64,000 nucleotides of DNA. Origin: Mycobacterium noviomagense. GTDB taxonomy: Bacteria > Actinomycetota > Actinomycetes > Mycobacteriales > Mycobacteriaceae. Shown here piece by piece: positions 55,722 to 64,000 of this stretch. A program made the translations under genes and the position numbers. Location: contig NZ_AP022583.1 of assembly GCF_010731635.1 (NCBI RefSeq), positions 1,736,001 to 1,800,000 on the forward strand, read 5' to 3'. The notes under the pieces were generated by a model. The model worked only from the letters and a program-made list of their open reading frames with translations, had not been told where the DNA came from and ran no database searches. How positions within the stretch are numbered: position 1 is the stretch's first letter; each line of letters opens with the position of its first letter.

Positions 55722-57254
55722 CTAATCCACCGACTCGAGCTCGGAGGTCCTCAAAACCGTCGGCTCTGAGGATACGTAACGGTTTTCGGCCCGGAACAGC
55801 TCGACCTCCACGGTATACACGTGGCCGGCCGCCTTCACTTCTACGGTGGCCGGACCGATTTGCGTGATCAACACATCGGCGGATCCGCGGTAGGGCCCCC
55901 CGGGTTCCCCGACGGAAATCAGCGTGTTGGGCCGCGGTGCGGGCATGACGGTGCCATCGACGACGCTGACGGTGGTGCCTGCGGCGGGCCGTACCCGGCT
56001 GTCCACGGCGATATCCGGCATCCGAAGACTCGCCCACCGCTGCAAGTCTCGAGTATGCACGGTCACCCGTTCCCCAGCACCGGCCAACCGCAGCACAATT
56101 CGTTTGGCCAGCGAGTCCTCCGCGGCGATGTGCACTCGGCTGAACTCGCCCGGGTCGTCAAGCGGCAGCATCAGCCGGTTGCCGGCGCCGACCTTGCCGA
56201 GCAGCACACCCGACGGCCCGACCGGGACAACGAGCGAACGAGGCAGCGGGCCACGGTGCACGCCGCGCAACGGCGGCATCGGACCACACAGGTTCGCCGC
56301 AATCGCCTGCGTCTGCTCCCCCGGCAAGGTGCGCAGCATGACGCTCGGCGGAGCGGTTGGCGGCTGCGCGTCGCGCACGGTCACCGTCGCCATGGCCGCG
56401 CCGTCGCTGAACAACGTGACGTTCTGGACGATCCCGTCAGCGCGCAGCGACCAGGCATGCGCCAGGTTCTCCGCGCTGATGTCGCTCGGCCGGTACCAAT
56501 AGGTGGTCAACCAGCCGCCGTCGCCGCGGGCGGTGCGCCAGCGCTGGTTTCGCGGGTTGAGCGCGGACCGTCCCAGCCGGCGCTCCAGCTCGGCGATGTC
56601 GGTGGCGGTTGCGACCTTGGCGCGGATGCCATGTTGGCGCATCGCTGCGCTGATCCGCTGCCCGGCAGCCAGGGTCCCGGTGCCGATCGAGGTGCGCCAC
56701 TGCAGCGCTTCGGCGTTGGAGACCGCCGCCACCCGGACGATCAGCCAGGTTTCCCGCTGCCCGGCGTACGGCGGGGTGCCGATCAGTGTGTCGTAGACCC
56801 TTGGGTAGTCGCCCGTGCTGCGCCGGCGGGCGCCGGCGGTGACCACACTCAGCGAATCGATCGTCAAACCGAGGCTCTGCCGCAGCAGCGGCAGCAGATC
56901 CGCGATGTCGACAGTGTTTTCGGTATACGTTGCGGTCGATCCGGTGAAAAGCGTTGGCATGTGGGCTTTGCCGAGCAGCTGGACCGCGACCACCGCGACA
57001 CCGTCCTGGTAGCGCACACCGCCGCCGGTGCGGTCGTTGGCGACCGTGATCGGTTCGCTCCACTCGATCGCTCGACCACGCTGGCGCCAGAGGATCAGCC
57101 AGTACCACAGCTGATGCCCGCGCCAGCGGATCACCCCGACCGCCACTGAAAGAACCAAACCTATTGCAGCACCGGGGTATCCACCGATGCTCCACCCGAT
57201 CAGGCCGGCGGCCAGGATGCCGACGATGATCGCCAGCTTCGTCGTCGCCGTCAT
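55722..57254 (-). CDS. eccE2: ESX-2 membrane component EccE2
   Basis: A structural component on the periphery of the type VII secretion membrane complex (510 aa; Mtb EccE2 537). Two N-terminal membrane helices are seen (LAIIVGILAAGLIGWSIGG and AAIGLVLSVAVGVIRW), followed by a long domain of mixed alpha/beta character that includes WYRPSDISAENLAHAWS. Its start overlaps the mycP2 stop (ATGA), and three bases separate it from eccA2. Confidence 0.9.
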   Translation of the reverse strand: MTATTKLAIIVGILAAGLIGWSIGGYPGAAIGLVLSVAVGVIRWRGHQLWYWLILWRQRGRAIEWSEPITVANDRTGGGVRYQDGVAVVAVQLLGKAHMPTLFTGSTATYTENTVDIADLLPLLRQSLGLTIDSLSVVTAGARRRSTGDYPRVYDTLIGTPPYAGQRETWLIVRVAAVSNAEALQWRTSIGTGTLAAGQRISAAMRQHGIRAKVATATDIAELERRLGRSALNPRNQRWRTARGDGGWLTTYWYRPSDISAENLAHAWSLRADGIVQNVTLFSDGAAMATVTVRDAQPPTAPPSVMLRTLPGEQTQAIAANLCGPMPPLRGVHRGPLPRSLVVPVGPSGVLLGKVGAGNRLMLPLDDPGEFSRVHIAAEDSLAKRIVLRLAGAGERVTVHTRDLQRWASLRMPDIAVDSRVRPAAGTTVSVVDGTVMPAPRPNTLISVGEPGGPYRGSADVLITQIGPATVEVKAAGHVYTVEVELFRAENRYVSSEPTVLRTSELESVD

Positions 57255-58912
57255 CGCGCCCGCCGAGCCCGCGCGATCAGCCAGGCGAACATGACCGCGG
57301 CCACCACTACACCGGCAAAGGCTAACGCCACATTTCGGGCGCGGTGATCCGGCGGTGGCGGCGGTGCGGCCGGCGTGATCACCCGGGTCTGCGCGCCGGG
57401 CGCAACCTTGTCGCCCGGGGGCACATTGAAGGTCAGCGCTGCGACCGGGTCCACAACGCCGTACCCGACTTGATTGTCAACTCCGCGCGGCGGATTATGC
57501 GCGGTCTGCAGAATGCGGTTGACGACCTGGTGTGCGGTCAACTCGGGATACTTGGCGCGCACGAGCGCGGCTACGCCGCTTACGTATGCCGCCGAGAAGC
57601 TGGTGCCCCAGAACGGCATGTTTTTTTCGCCCGGGCGGATCGGCGGGTAGGCATTGGCCGGTCCCCCGGTTTCCGGTGACAACCCCATGATGCCGACGCC
57701 AGGCGCCGCGGCGGCTATCCAGGGTCCGGTGAGGCTCTTGTTGATCGGAGCGCCGGTGTTGTCCACCGCGCCCACCGAGAGCACGTAGTCGGAGAACCAC
57801 GACGGCGACGACACTGTCTTGACCTGATGCCAGTCCCGCGGATCGGACGGGTCCAACGGGTCGAACGACGGGTTCTGGGCGCACTCGTCTTCGCCCTCGT
57901 TGCCGGCAGCCGCGACGATCACCGCGTCCTTCACGGTCGCCGCGTACCAGACGGCGGCGCCGATGGCACTTTGGTCCAGCGGATCTCCTGCCGGCACGCA
58001 GGAGGTGACGCTGACGTTGATCACCTTGGCGCCCATGTTCGCCGCGTGGACGATGGCGCTGGCCAGGGTGGCGACGGTCCCTGCCTTTTTGCGGGCCTCC
58101 ATGTCAGCGCCGCCCGGGTTCGCCGGCTCGTAGGCACGCGACGATTGCCGGATCGAGATGATCGTCGCGTGCGGCGCCACCCCGACGACCCCATCCGGTG
58201 CGCCCGGTGGCGGGGGCGGTACCTCGGGATCCTCCGGTTGGTCGGGAGTGGGATCCCCTGGGGCATTTGACGGTTCGTCGGCCGGCGGAGGTGGCGGCGG
58301 TGGTGGCGGGGCAGGTTTGATCTCGGTGATAGTCACCGGCGGCGGTGGTGGCGGCGGGGCCGGCGGAGGCGGGGGTGCGCCCGGCGGCGGTGGCGCCGCG
58401 TCGGTTGCGGGCGGGCCCGCCGGCGGGGGGAAAGCCGGAACCGCGGGCATCGGCGCAGGCATCGGTGTTCCCTGCGGTGCGGCACCGACCAGGGAAGCCA
58501 CGATGGTGCCGTGCGCATCGCAGTCCATCAAGCCGTCCCCGCTCATGATGTAGTCGCCGCCGGGTACCACAGGTAGGCGATGACTGGGGTTGACGCCGGT
58601 ATCGATGACCGCGACCGGTACTCCGTTACCCGTCGAGTATTGCCAGGCCTTGCTGATATTGAGCATGGTGAAACCGGGTGCGGTCACGCCCACATTCGGT
58701 TCAGCCACCGTGATGGTTCGCGCGCAGATGTTGCTTTGCCGCATCGGCTGATCGGGGCCGGGCTTGCCGTCCGGCGGTACTCGGCCAGGGTCGATCGTCG
58801 GCGGTGGAATGGCTTGAGCTACCGGCAGATTCGTGGATAGCCCGACGAGAAGTCCGGTCATCATCATCGCCGAAACGCGCTTGATCAACGTCCGTGAGGC
58901 CGTCGGCGTCAT
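57251..58912 (-). CDS. mycP2: ESX-2 mycosin serine protease MycP2
   Basis: A subtilisin-like protease needed for type VII secretion. The ATG at 58912 overlaps the eccD2 stop in an ATGA; the much longer open frame upstream is the shadow of eccD2. The 553-aa protein has a signal peptide (MMMTGLLVGLSTNLPVAQA), the catalytic Asp in VAVIDTGVNPSH, His in DCDAHGTIVAS and Ser in WGTSFSAAYVSG, and a C-terminal anchor (VALAFAGVVVAAVMFAWLI, then ARARRAR). Between His and Ser is an about 90-residue insert dominated by proline (near residues 155-245), which probably forms an exposed loop. Confidence 0.95.
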   Translation of the reverse strand: MTPTASRTLIKRVSAMMMTGLLVGLSTNLPVAQAIPPPTIDPGRVPPDGKPGPDQPMRQSNICARTITVAEPNVGVTAPGFTMLNISKAWQYSTGNGVPVAVIDTGVNPSHRLPVVPGGDYIMSGDGLMDCDAHGTIVASLVGAAPQGTPMPAPMPAVPAFPPPAGPPATDAAPPPPGAPPPPPAPPPPPPPVTITEIKPAPPPPPPPPPADEPSNAPGDPTPDQPEDPEVPPPPPGAPDGVVGVAPHATIISIRQSSRAYEPANPGGADMEARKKAGTVATLASAIVHAANMGAKVINVSVTSCVPAGDPLDQSAIGAAVWYAATVKDAVIVAAAGNEGEDECAQNPSFDPLDPSDPRDWHQVKTVSSPSWFSDYVLSVGAVDNTGAPINKSLTGPWIAAAAPGVGIMGLSPETGGPANAYPPIRPGEKNMPFWGTSFSAAYVSGVAALVRAKYPELTAHQVVNRILQTAHNPPRGVDNQVGYGVVDPVAALTFNVPPGDKVAPGAQTRVITPAAPPPPPDHRARNVALAFAGVVVAAVMFAWLIARARRAR

Positions 58913-60393
58913 CGCATCCGCACCCAGGTGAACAGCCCGCCGATCCACGCGGCCAGAGGCAAGGCGGTGATGATCGCCACGATTTCCAGCCATTCGGCGA
59001 CCATCCTCACCAGCGGGGTGAACCGGGTGATCGGCACCAGCAGCGCGGCGACCAGGCCCGCGCCTCCGAAAGCGATCAGGGCCAGCGCGCCCCACAGCAC
59101 CGGCTCCCCTGATGTCGCGGGCGCGTTCAGCACGTACTTCAGGACGCCGACACAGACGGCGGCGACCGCCCCGCACACCAGCGCGATGGCCTGACGTTTG
59201 TCGGCGAACGCACGTCCGCGGCTGATGAAGATCAGCACGAACAGACCGGCGAGCACCGCCGCAGCCATGCTGCGGCCCCGACCCGGCATCAGGGTGGCCC
59301 ACACCGCCGCGGGCAGCGCCAACCCTGCGGCAGCGCAGATTCCCGTCAGCACGTTGTTGGCGCGGATCGCAGCCGCGGCAATCTGTTGGCCGCGCGGCGT
59401 GGTGTCGGCGTTCACCTCGTCCTCGGCGCCTTCTTCCACGGGCGCCACGGCGTCGGCGGGCAAACCAGGGCTGCGACGGAAGAGGTCGCGCCCGGTGATC
59501 GACCCGAAATATGGTGGCCGGATTCGCGCGGCCCACAGCGAGATCGTCGGCGCCATGGTCAGCAGGAACAGCAGCGCCACCAACGTGCACATGCCGAGCC
59601 ACTGAGCCGGAACCGGCCGCCACATCCGGACAGCCGCCACTACGCCGCCCAGCGCGCACAAGGTCGCAATCGTCGACGCCACGTTGACATGCCGTCGGGT
59701 CAAAACCGCTATGCCGCAAGTCAGCACGGCCAACGCGAGAGCGGCGATGAACAGATGCGCCGACCCCAGGTCACCGGGGGCGGCGGCGCCGAGACTGACC
59801 GCGAGCAAGGGCACCGCTATCCAGCCGAACGCGTCGAGCATGTCGGTCCGGTGCGGCCACCATCGCCACACCACACCTGCCCCGCCGCCGGCCAGCAGCC
59901 CGGGAACGCCGGTGACGATGCTCGGCACCAGCGAGTCGGTGGCGTGCCGATTGCGGACAGCGAACACCAGAACGGTCAGGCAGACCATCGCCAGGATGGC
60001 CAACGCGGTATGCACCGCCGTATCAGCCGAGACAGGTTCGAACAGTTTCTTGCCGATCCTGGCCAGTGCGGTGGACAACGACTCGTACTGGGGCTCGAAG
60101 GAATCCCCTTCGGCGGCGGGAACCAGGACCAGGGTGGCGCCGTCCTCGACGCCGAGTTCATCGAGGGTTTTCGTGACGTCCAGCCGGACACCGTTGGCTT
60201 TGTGGAGTTCGTAGCCCCTGCCGAGTTCGAGCCCGGGCAGACCGCGGCGTTTGAGCTCCTCGTCGAGCAGTTCGACGACGTTGTCGATGAACATCTCCAC
60301 GGGCACCGACGCGGGATACACCTGTGACACCAGGTGGTCCCCACATACAACCGCAACGGCGCAGCGTGCCGGAAATGAGACCTTCGCTGCCAT
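58909..60393 (-). CDS. eccD2: ESX-2 membrane channel component EccD2
   Basis: EccD forms most of the inner-membrane raft of the ESX complex. The 494-aa protein starts with a ubiquitin-like domain (about 1-95: FPARCAVAVVCGDHLVSQVY) and continues with about eleven transmembrane helices, the last ending in LEIVAIITALPLAAWIGGLF. The ATG at 60393 overlaps the stop of the ATPase gene by one base (TAATG), and its own stop overlaps mycP2, indicating tight coupling. Confidence 0.95.
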   Translation of the reverse strand: MAAKVSFPARCAVAVVCGDHLVSQVYPASVPVEMFIDNVVELLDEELKRRGLPGLELGRGYELHKANGVRLDVTKTLDELGVEDGATLVLVPAAEGDSFEPQYESLSTALARIGKKLFEPVSADTAVHTALAILAMVCLTVLVFAVRNRHATDSLVPSIVTGVPGLLAGGGAGVVWRWWPHRTDMLDAFGWIAVPLLAVSLGAAAPGDLGSAHLFIAALALAVLTCGIAVLTRRHVNVASTIATLCALGGVVAAVRMWRPVPAQWLGMCTLVALLFLLTMAPTISLWAARIRPPYFGSITGRDLFRRSPGLPADAVAPVEEGAEDEVNADTTPRGQQIAAAAIRANNVLTGICAAAGLALPAAVWATLMPGRGRSMAAAVLAGLFVLIFISRGRAFADKRQAIALVCGAVAAVCVGVLKYVLNAPATSGEPVLWGALALIAFGGAGLVAALLVPITRFTPLVRMVAEWLEIVAIITALPLAAWIGGLFTWVRMR

Positions 60394-61418
60394 TAACGTG
60401 GCCTATCGGCGTCCGGAATGTATTTGTCCGCAATTGCCGCGGTAATTTCGAACAGGCGCAACCGCGTCTTTTTCTTCAATTCGTGCTGCGTGTCGATTAT
60501 CCCGCCCTTCGCGAGGTGCGGGTCATACGGCATAAATTCGACTGTTGCTCCTGATTTTCCGAAACGCTCGGTGAGATATGCTCGCGCGTCGGCGTCGTAT
60601 TCATTGCGGCTGTCGTTGAGGATGACCATGCTGCGCGAAACCAGTTCGTGGTAGCCCATCGAGCGCAGCAGGTCGATCGCGCGGGTCACCGGCAGCGACG
60701 TGTCGGCGGTCAGGCCGGACACGAATACCAGTGTGTCGCAGGTGTCGAACACGGCTTTCATGACCGGGTGCTCCAGGTCGTCGGACGTATCGACCACGAT
60801 CACGGTATGGGTGCGGCGCAGCCGCGACAGCACCCCGGTGAACATGGACGGCACCAATGGCCGCGGCTGGTCCGATGCGCGGTTTCCAGCAAGCACGTCC
60901 AGCCCAAGGTTGTTTTGCCCCAGGTGTTCTCGGATGTCGGCGTAGCCCTGCACGTCGGTGTCGTTCAGCACGGCGGTGTAGTCGCCGGGCGGGTTTTCGT
61001 CAATGCGACCGGCGAGGGTTCCGAACCCGGGTGCGGCGTCAATGGCCACCACGTTCTCCGGCCGGCACTCCCTGAATACCGCGCCGATGCATGCTGTCAA
61101 GGTGGTTTTGCCGACGCCGCCCTTGCCGGAGATCACCCCGATGACGTACTGCTTGCGGATGTGGCGACGGATCCGTTCCTGCAGTTCACGGTAGTGCCGT
61201 TCGGCCGGTGACTCGCCTAGGTTAATGGCGTGAAAAGACGCGTTATAGACGAACTTGCGCCATCCTGAACCCGGGGGAATTTTGCGCGGCGCGACCATAT
61301 CGGAAATCCGCAATGATCCGGATACCGATTCTTCTTGATGGCGCGCAGCCGCCGATTCTACCCGGCCGGGCCTGGGCTGGTCCGCCGAATTCGGTGGCGC
61401 GTTCCACGGATTTGTCAC
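60393..61418 (-). CDS. ESX-2-associated ParA/MinD-like ATPase (Rv3888c-like)
   Basis: A 341-aa cytoplasmic ATPase with an about 75-residue polar head and a ParA-type domain: Walker A GKGGVGKTTLTACIG, VVAIDAAPGFG, and VIVVDTSDDLEHP. It is paralogous to the 51230-52378 protein, sharing INLGESPAER and the PYDPHLAKGGIID ending. Mtb Rv3888c occupies the same place in ESX-2. Its role in secretion is unproven, perhaps localising the machine. The start is GTG 61418, 36 bp after espG2. Confidence 0.88.
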   Translation of the reverse strand: MTNPWNAPPNSADQPRPGRVESAAARHQEESVSGSLRISDMVAPRKIPPGSGWRKFVYNASFHAINLGESPAERHYRELQERIRRHIRKQYVIGVISGKGGVGKTTLTACIGAVFRECRPENVVAIDAAPGFGTLAGRIDENPPGDYTAVLNDTDVQGYADIREHLGQNNLGLDVLAGNRASDQPRPLVPSMFTGVLSRLRRTHTVIVVDTSDDLEHPVMKAVFDTCDTLVFVSGLTADTSLPVTRAIDLLRSMGYHELVSRSMVILNDSRNEYDADARAYLTERFGKSGATVEFMPYDPHLAKGGIIDTQHELKKKTRLRLFEITAAIADKYIPDADRPR

Positions 61419-61454
61419 GATGCCGATGCTAACATGTGCTGTTTACCCCTTTGA

Positions 61455-62291
61455 TTACACGACCTTTCGGTACGAAAACCATTCTTGATTCGCCGGGAGC
61501 CGTCGCATCATCCGGTTGATCGCATCAGCGATGCTGCCCGGGGTGCCCGGTCCGATGATCATCCATCTCTTGCCCGACGATGAGATGTGCTCGCCGACCA
61601 ACCGCCCTTCCGGGGTGTCAGCGATGGTGACGACGCTTTGCTCGATGTGTTTGCGAGTGGGTTGCCCTGTCTCCACCCCCGATTGGATTGCGACCACGAA
61701 GGCGCGTGCCGACCGCCGCACGTCGGCCGCCATCATCAAGATCTGAAGTTGGTCGCCGTCCAGCCTTTGAGTCATCAGCTGCCGCCGCAACGTTTCTTGG
61801 TTGGTGACACCCTCCATCACCTGGTCTACGTTCACCGTCACCGGTTGAAGCGGCGCCGGTTCCGACGTTCCGCACAACCGCTCGATCTGGCCCATGACGA
61901 CTTCGTTGGCCGACGACTCGGTAGTGGACGTTCCGGCGCCGCTGATGCGAACGAGGTTTTCCGATCGCTCCATCACGACCCACCACTGGGCGAAACGTGC
62001 CAGAATTGCCCGGTCGAACGCGTTCCCTTTGTCAGGACGCTGGACGTAGATCAGCAGCGCGACGTCGCGGCGGGCAAGAACGGTCAGCCATTCCACGACG
62101 GTGGCGTCGACAGTTCCGGCGTCGTCGATCACGCCCGCTGCCCGCAGCTCCGCAGCGATTGGGTGCGCCAACGCCATGTGTGGCGTCTCGAACCGAGGCA
62201 AGATGGGCCGCAGGGCCAATTCGGGGGCCACCACCTCGATGCCGGTGAGCACCTGCAACACCCATAATCCGTCAACGGTCGTGGTCAACAC
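61455..62291 (-). CDS. espG2: ESX-2 PE/PPE chaperone EspG2
   Basis: EspG proteins bind cognate PPE proteins and deliver them to their own secretion system. The 278-aa sequence matches the EspG fold in its features: LTTTVDGLWVLQVLTGIEVV at the start, a central RRDVALLIYVQ strand, and SGKRWMIIGPGTPGSIADAI, a basic/glycine-rich end typical of the family. It follows esxC after a strong hairpin. Mtb Rv3889c is the positional counterpart; its expected partner is the PPE protein at the window end. Confidence 0.88.
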   Translation of the reverse strand: MLTTTVDGLWVLQVLTGIEVVAPELALRPILPRFETPHMALAHPIAAELRAAGVIDDAGTVDATVVEWLTVLARRDVALLIYVQRPDKGNAFDRAILARFAQWWVVMERSENLVRISGAGTSTTESSANEVVMGQIERLCGTSEPAPLQPVTVNVDQVMEGVTNQETLRRQLMTQRLDGDQLQILMMAADVRRSARAFVVAIQSGVETGQPTRKHIEQSVVTIADTPEGRLVGEHISSSGKRWMIIGPGTPGSIADAINRMMRRLPANQEWFSYRKVV

Positions 62292-62311
62292 GTCTGTCCT
62301 CCAAGCCGAAA

Positions 62312-62343
62312 CGCGGGGCGCACATTCGCGCGTGCGCCCCGCG
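62312..62343. terminator. 12-bp GC-rich hairpin between esxC and espG2
   Basis: The perfect arms CGCGGGGCGCAC (62312-62323) and GTGCGCCCCGCG (62332-62343) flank an 8-base loop. It stands 18 bp after the esxC stop and 20 bp before the espG2 start in the direction of transcription. A T-run is lacking, so partial termination or mRNA 3' protection of the esx transcript is more likely than full termination. Confidence 0.6.
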
Positions 62344-62361
62344 GTCGGCTATGTGCGAGAC

Positions 62362-62652
62362 CTACAGGCCCAGCATTTGGGCAGCCATCGAATCGGTGTC
62401 GTGTGCGCTGCCGAAGGACGAGGTTACCGCTGCGCTGTGCCGCTGGATGGTGTCGCCGATGTCAGACACCGCGCTGGTCAGCCGCCGAAGGCTGTCCAGG
62501 TAAGCGTCACCACCTTGCCCTTGGAGCTGCTCGGACACCAAAACGGTGCCGGCTTGCATCAGCTCGTGTGCGTGCTGGCTGAGCATCGCGGCCTGCGTAG
62601 CCATGGCGTGCGACAAGTCCGCGCCGGCACCGTAGTTGTACGAGATTTCCAT
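62362..62652 (-). CDS. esxC: ESX-2 secreted WXG100-family protein EsxC
   Basis: A small (96 aa) helical-hairpin protein, secreted as a dimer with EsxD by ESX-2. In the turn the usual WXG is replaced by GQGG (in EQLQGQGGDAYLDSL), as in Mtb EsxC, where the turn also lacks Trp. Both flanking helices are amphipathic. It starts at ATG 62652, 60 bp after esxD, and is followed by a hairpin. The overall sequence differs considerably from Mtb EsxC, so the assignment rests on position and turn type. Confidence 0.85.
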   Translation of the reverse strand: MEISYNYGAGADLSHAMATQAAMLSQHAHELMQAGTVLVSEQLQGQGGDAYLDSLRRLTSAVSDIGDTIQRHSAAVTSSFGSAHDTDSMAAQMLGL

Positions 62653-62712
62653 CGGTTCTCCTTATTTCAAATATGGCTTAGGGGGATTGAATACCGGATC
62701 GAACGGCGCGAA

Positions 62713-63039
62713 CTACATCTGCGACGGGCTTGAGCCGGGGTGGATGGCGGCGAGGTCGTGGCTGGAGTCGGCTTGCTGGGCCAGGTATTGGGCCTTGGCG
62801 CGATTCAGCTGCTCGTGCAGTTCAAGGCTGGCGGCGAGGGCCTGGTCGAGATCGTGCTTAACCTGCACCGCGGTCGCGTGCGAGGTGACGCAGGCCTGGC
62901 CGGACCACCCGGCGTTGATGATGTTCTCCGAGTGGGCGATGTACTGGCCGCCGAGCGCCTGTGCTTCTGCCAGAAGCGAGTCGGCCTTTTGAATCATGGC
63001 CTCTACTGCCTCGATTCCAACCTGCATATTTCCCGCCAT
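62713..63039 (-). CDS. esxD: ESX-2 secreted WXG100-family protein EsxD
   Basis: A 108-aa WXG100 protein (Mtb EsxD 107). The turn is NAGWSGQACV, a classical Trp-x-Gly, between two long helices (MIQKADSLLAEAQALGGQY and HDLDQALAASLELHEQ). It is the presumed partner of EsxC and would carry the secretion signal in its C-terminal tail. Upstream, 207 bp separate it from the PPE gene stop; nothing recognisable is there. Confidence 0.88.
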   Translation of the reverse strand: MAGNMQVGIEAVEAMIQKADSLLAEAQALGGQYIAHSENIINAGWSGQACVTSHATAVQVKHDLDQALAASLELHEQLNRAKAQYLAQQADSSHDLAAIHPGSSPSQM

Positions 63040-63246
63040 TTGCTTCTCCCTTTTGTTAGCTGGATTGGCCCGGGTCTCCGGAGCATTGCACTGAGTGTAC
63101 TGGCTTCACGCTGGCTGTCACTTCACCATTTCGGGCGTAGGCGCTGGACCATACACCCGTTAGCTGATTCACTTCGGATAAAGCATTGCGCCTGGATAGA
63201 GGCCAGGCGATTCTTGGATCGACTTAGCCAGTTAGCGGGCGCCGGA

Positions 63247-64000
63247 CTAAGCGTCTTGCCTGTCACGCTCGACGACGATCCGTGCATGGGTGACCTTGTC
63301 CTTGTCCGACTCGCCGTTCTCGCGACCCAACATCCCGGCAGCGGCGGGGGATACCGGCATCGCCCCGCCGCCGGTGGGCGCCGCAGTGGTGGGGCCGCTC
63401 ACCTCGGCGGCACTGAGCAAACCGCCTGCCTTGAGCCCTGTCGGGCGCCCACCGAGCTCGGGCTCGAAGGTGCTGGCCGGCCGCGTGAAGCTGGTCAACC
63501 CGGCACCGGAGTAGCCGACACCGCCGACGCCGCCGGCCGCGCCGGAACCGAGGCTGGCGGCGCCGCCACCACCGGCGGCTATCGGCTCAGCGGCCGCGGC
63601 CAGCGGTTCGACTGCCGCTGCGCCTTGCCCTGACATCATCCCCGGGAACATGCCCATCAGGCTTTGCATGGGGCTCGTGAAACTCTGCATCCCGGACTGC
63701 AAGAACTGCGTGGGGCCCTGGGCGAACGATTGTGCTGCCTGCGGCACGCTCGACATCACTGACTGCATCGGGCCCAGGAACTGACTCACCGACTCCATTG
63801 GTGATGCCGTCGACCCAGCGGTTCCCGCCGCCTCGCTCGGCAATGAGGGCAGCCCTCCTGCGTTGCTCGCCACGGCTTCGCCGGCGGACTCCGCCGGGGC
63901 CGCCGCGGCGGCCGGCGACGCCCCCATCGGCGTGATCGGCGGGGGAGTGCCCGCTATTGCTCCCATCAGCGTGGCCAGCGTGCTGGCATAGGCCAAACCC
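63247..64000 (-). CDS. PPE69-like PPE family protein, C-terminal part (partial)
   Basis: The C-terminal 250 residues of a longer protein whose start lies beyond the window end. The piece is rich in Gly, Ala, Ser, Pro and Met, with FLGPMQSVMSSVPQAAQSFA and LMGMFPGMMSGQG, then VGYSGAGLTSFTRPASTFEP and a charged end (VVERDRQDA). This matches the C-terminal half of short PPE proteins of ESX loci. In Mtb PPE69 lies at exactly this place, upstream of esxD, and would be the EspG2 client. The Pro-Pro-Glu start cannot be seen here. Confidence 0.78.
   Translation of the reverse strand, partial: GLAYASTLATLMGAIAGTPPPITPMGASPAAAAAPAESAGEAVASNAGGLPSLPSEAAGTAGSTASPMESVSQFLGPMQSVMSSVPQAAQSFAQGPTQFLQSGMQSFTSPMQSLMGMFPGMMSGQGAAAVEPLAAAAEPIAAGGGGAASLGSGAAGGVGGVGYSGAGLTSFTRPASTFEPELGGRPTGLKAGGLLSAAEVSGPTTAAPTGGGAMPVSPAAAGMLGRENGESDKDKVTHARIVVERDRQDA

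Noticed and set aside
58913..59719. N-terminal extension of the mycosin frame
   Set aside because: The extension is the out-of-frame shadow of eccD2; the ATGA overlap and signal peptide place the real start at 58912.
53868..64000. Identification of the secretion locus as ESX-1
   Set aside because: The order eccA-eccE-mycP-eccD-ParA-espG-esxC-esxD-PPE and the non-WXG EsxC turn fit ESX-2; espI, espB and other ESX-1 genes are absent.
1..64000. tRNA, rRNA, CRISPR arrays, insertion sequences
   Set aside because: No cloverleaf, regularly spaced repeats, transposase motifs or terminal inverted repeats were recognised by eye; short cases could still be missed without a dedicated search.

Overview
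The window comes from a GC-rich mycobacterium, most likely a slow-growing non-tuberculous species. The main evidence is gene order. From about 10.9 kb onward the genes follow the Mycobacterium tuberculosis (Mtb) order Rv3818, Rv3819, Rv3829c-Rv3831, serS, Rv3835-Rv3840, bfrB, glpQ1, Rv3843c, sodA, Rv3847-espR-Rv3850, hns, rraA, ethA/ethR, Rv3856c-Rv3857c, gltD-gltB, Rv3860 and the ESX-2 cluster. Protein lengths agree closely (SodA 207, BfrB 181, EspR 132, EthA 489, RraA 157, GltB 1527 aa). All assignments rest on motifs, length and gene order recalled from general knowledge; no search was run.

Layout. 0-10.9 kb is a lipid/peptide natural-product island: the 3' end of an NRPS gene (condensation domain followed directly by a carrier domain), two tandem isoprenylcysteine-carboxyl-methyltransferase-like membrane proteins, a Mas/Pks2-type reducing polyketide synthase and a divergent fatty acyl-AMP ligase. 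10.9-15.6 kb holds an MBL-Rieske fusion protein, a phytoene-desaturase-like oxidoreductase, a TetR regulator and a small membrane protein, with two near-identical 22-bp operators. 15.7-23.1 kb is core: serS, a septum-formation-like protein, pheA, an iron-box-controlled DUF2470 protein, a CPBP protease and an LCP protein. A large MMPL transporter (23.3-26.6 kb) sits between the LCP gene and bfrB. 26.8-36.4 kb covers iron storage, superoxide defence, a Mn2+ riboswitch with its GDT1-family transporter, EspR, a YcnI-CopC copper pair, the H-NS-like protein and RraA. 36.4-44.6 kb holds ethA/ethR, a Y-family polymerase with a LexA-like box on its start codon, a VapBC module, a PHP protein, a frameshifted membrane protein, an F420-type oxidoreductase, a beta-lactamase-fold hydrolase and a hidden 46-aa gene. 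44.8-50.8 kb is glutamate synthase.

The last 13 kb is the ESX-2 type VII secretion cluster (eccA2, eccE2, mycP2, eccD2, a ParA-like ATPase, espG2, esxC, esxD, a PPE gene cut by the window end). Its genes overlap by 1-4 bases or lie a few bases apart, consistent with one operon read on the minus strand. Between the Rv3860-type ATPase gene and eccA2, where Mtb carries the ESX-1 locus, there are only an ECF sigma factor and a SRPBCC protein, so ESX-1 is missing from its usual site although its regulator EspR is present.

The most rewarding leads are the NRPS/PKS/FAAL/methyltransferase island, the twin TetR operators, the Mn2+ riboswitch with an evident switching helix, the SOS-like box on the polymerase gene, the ESX-1 gap, a cluster of DnaA-type boxes far from any dnaA gene, and the transporter with an HTH-like tail. 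No tRNA, rRNA, CRISPR array or insertion sequence was recognised.
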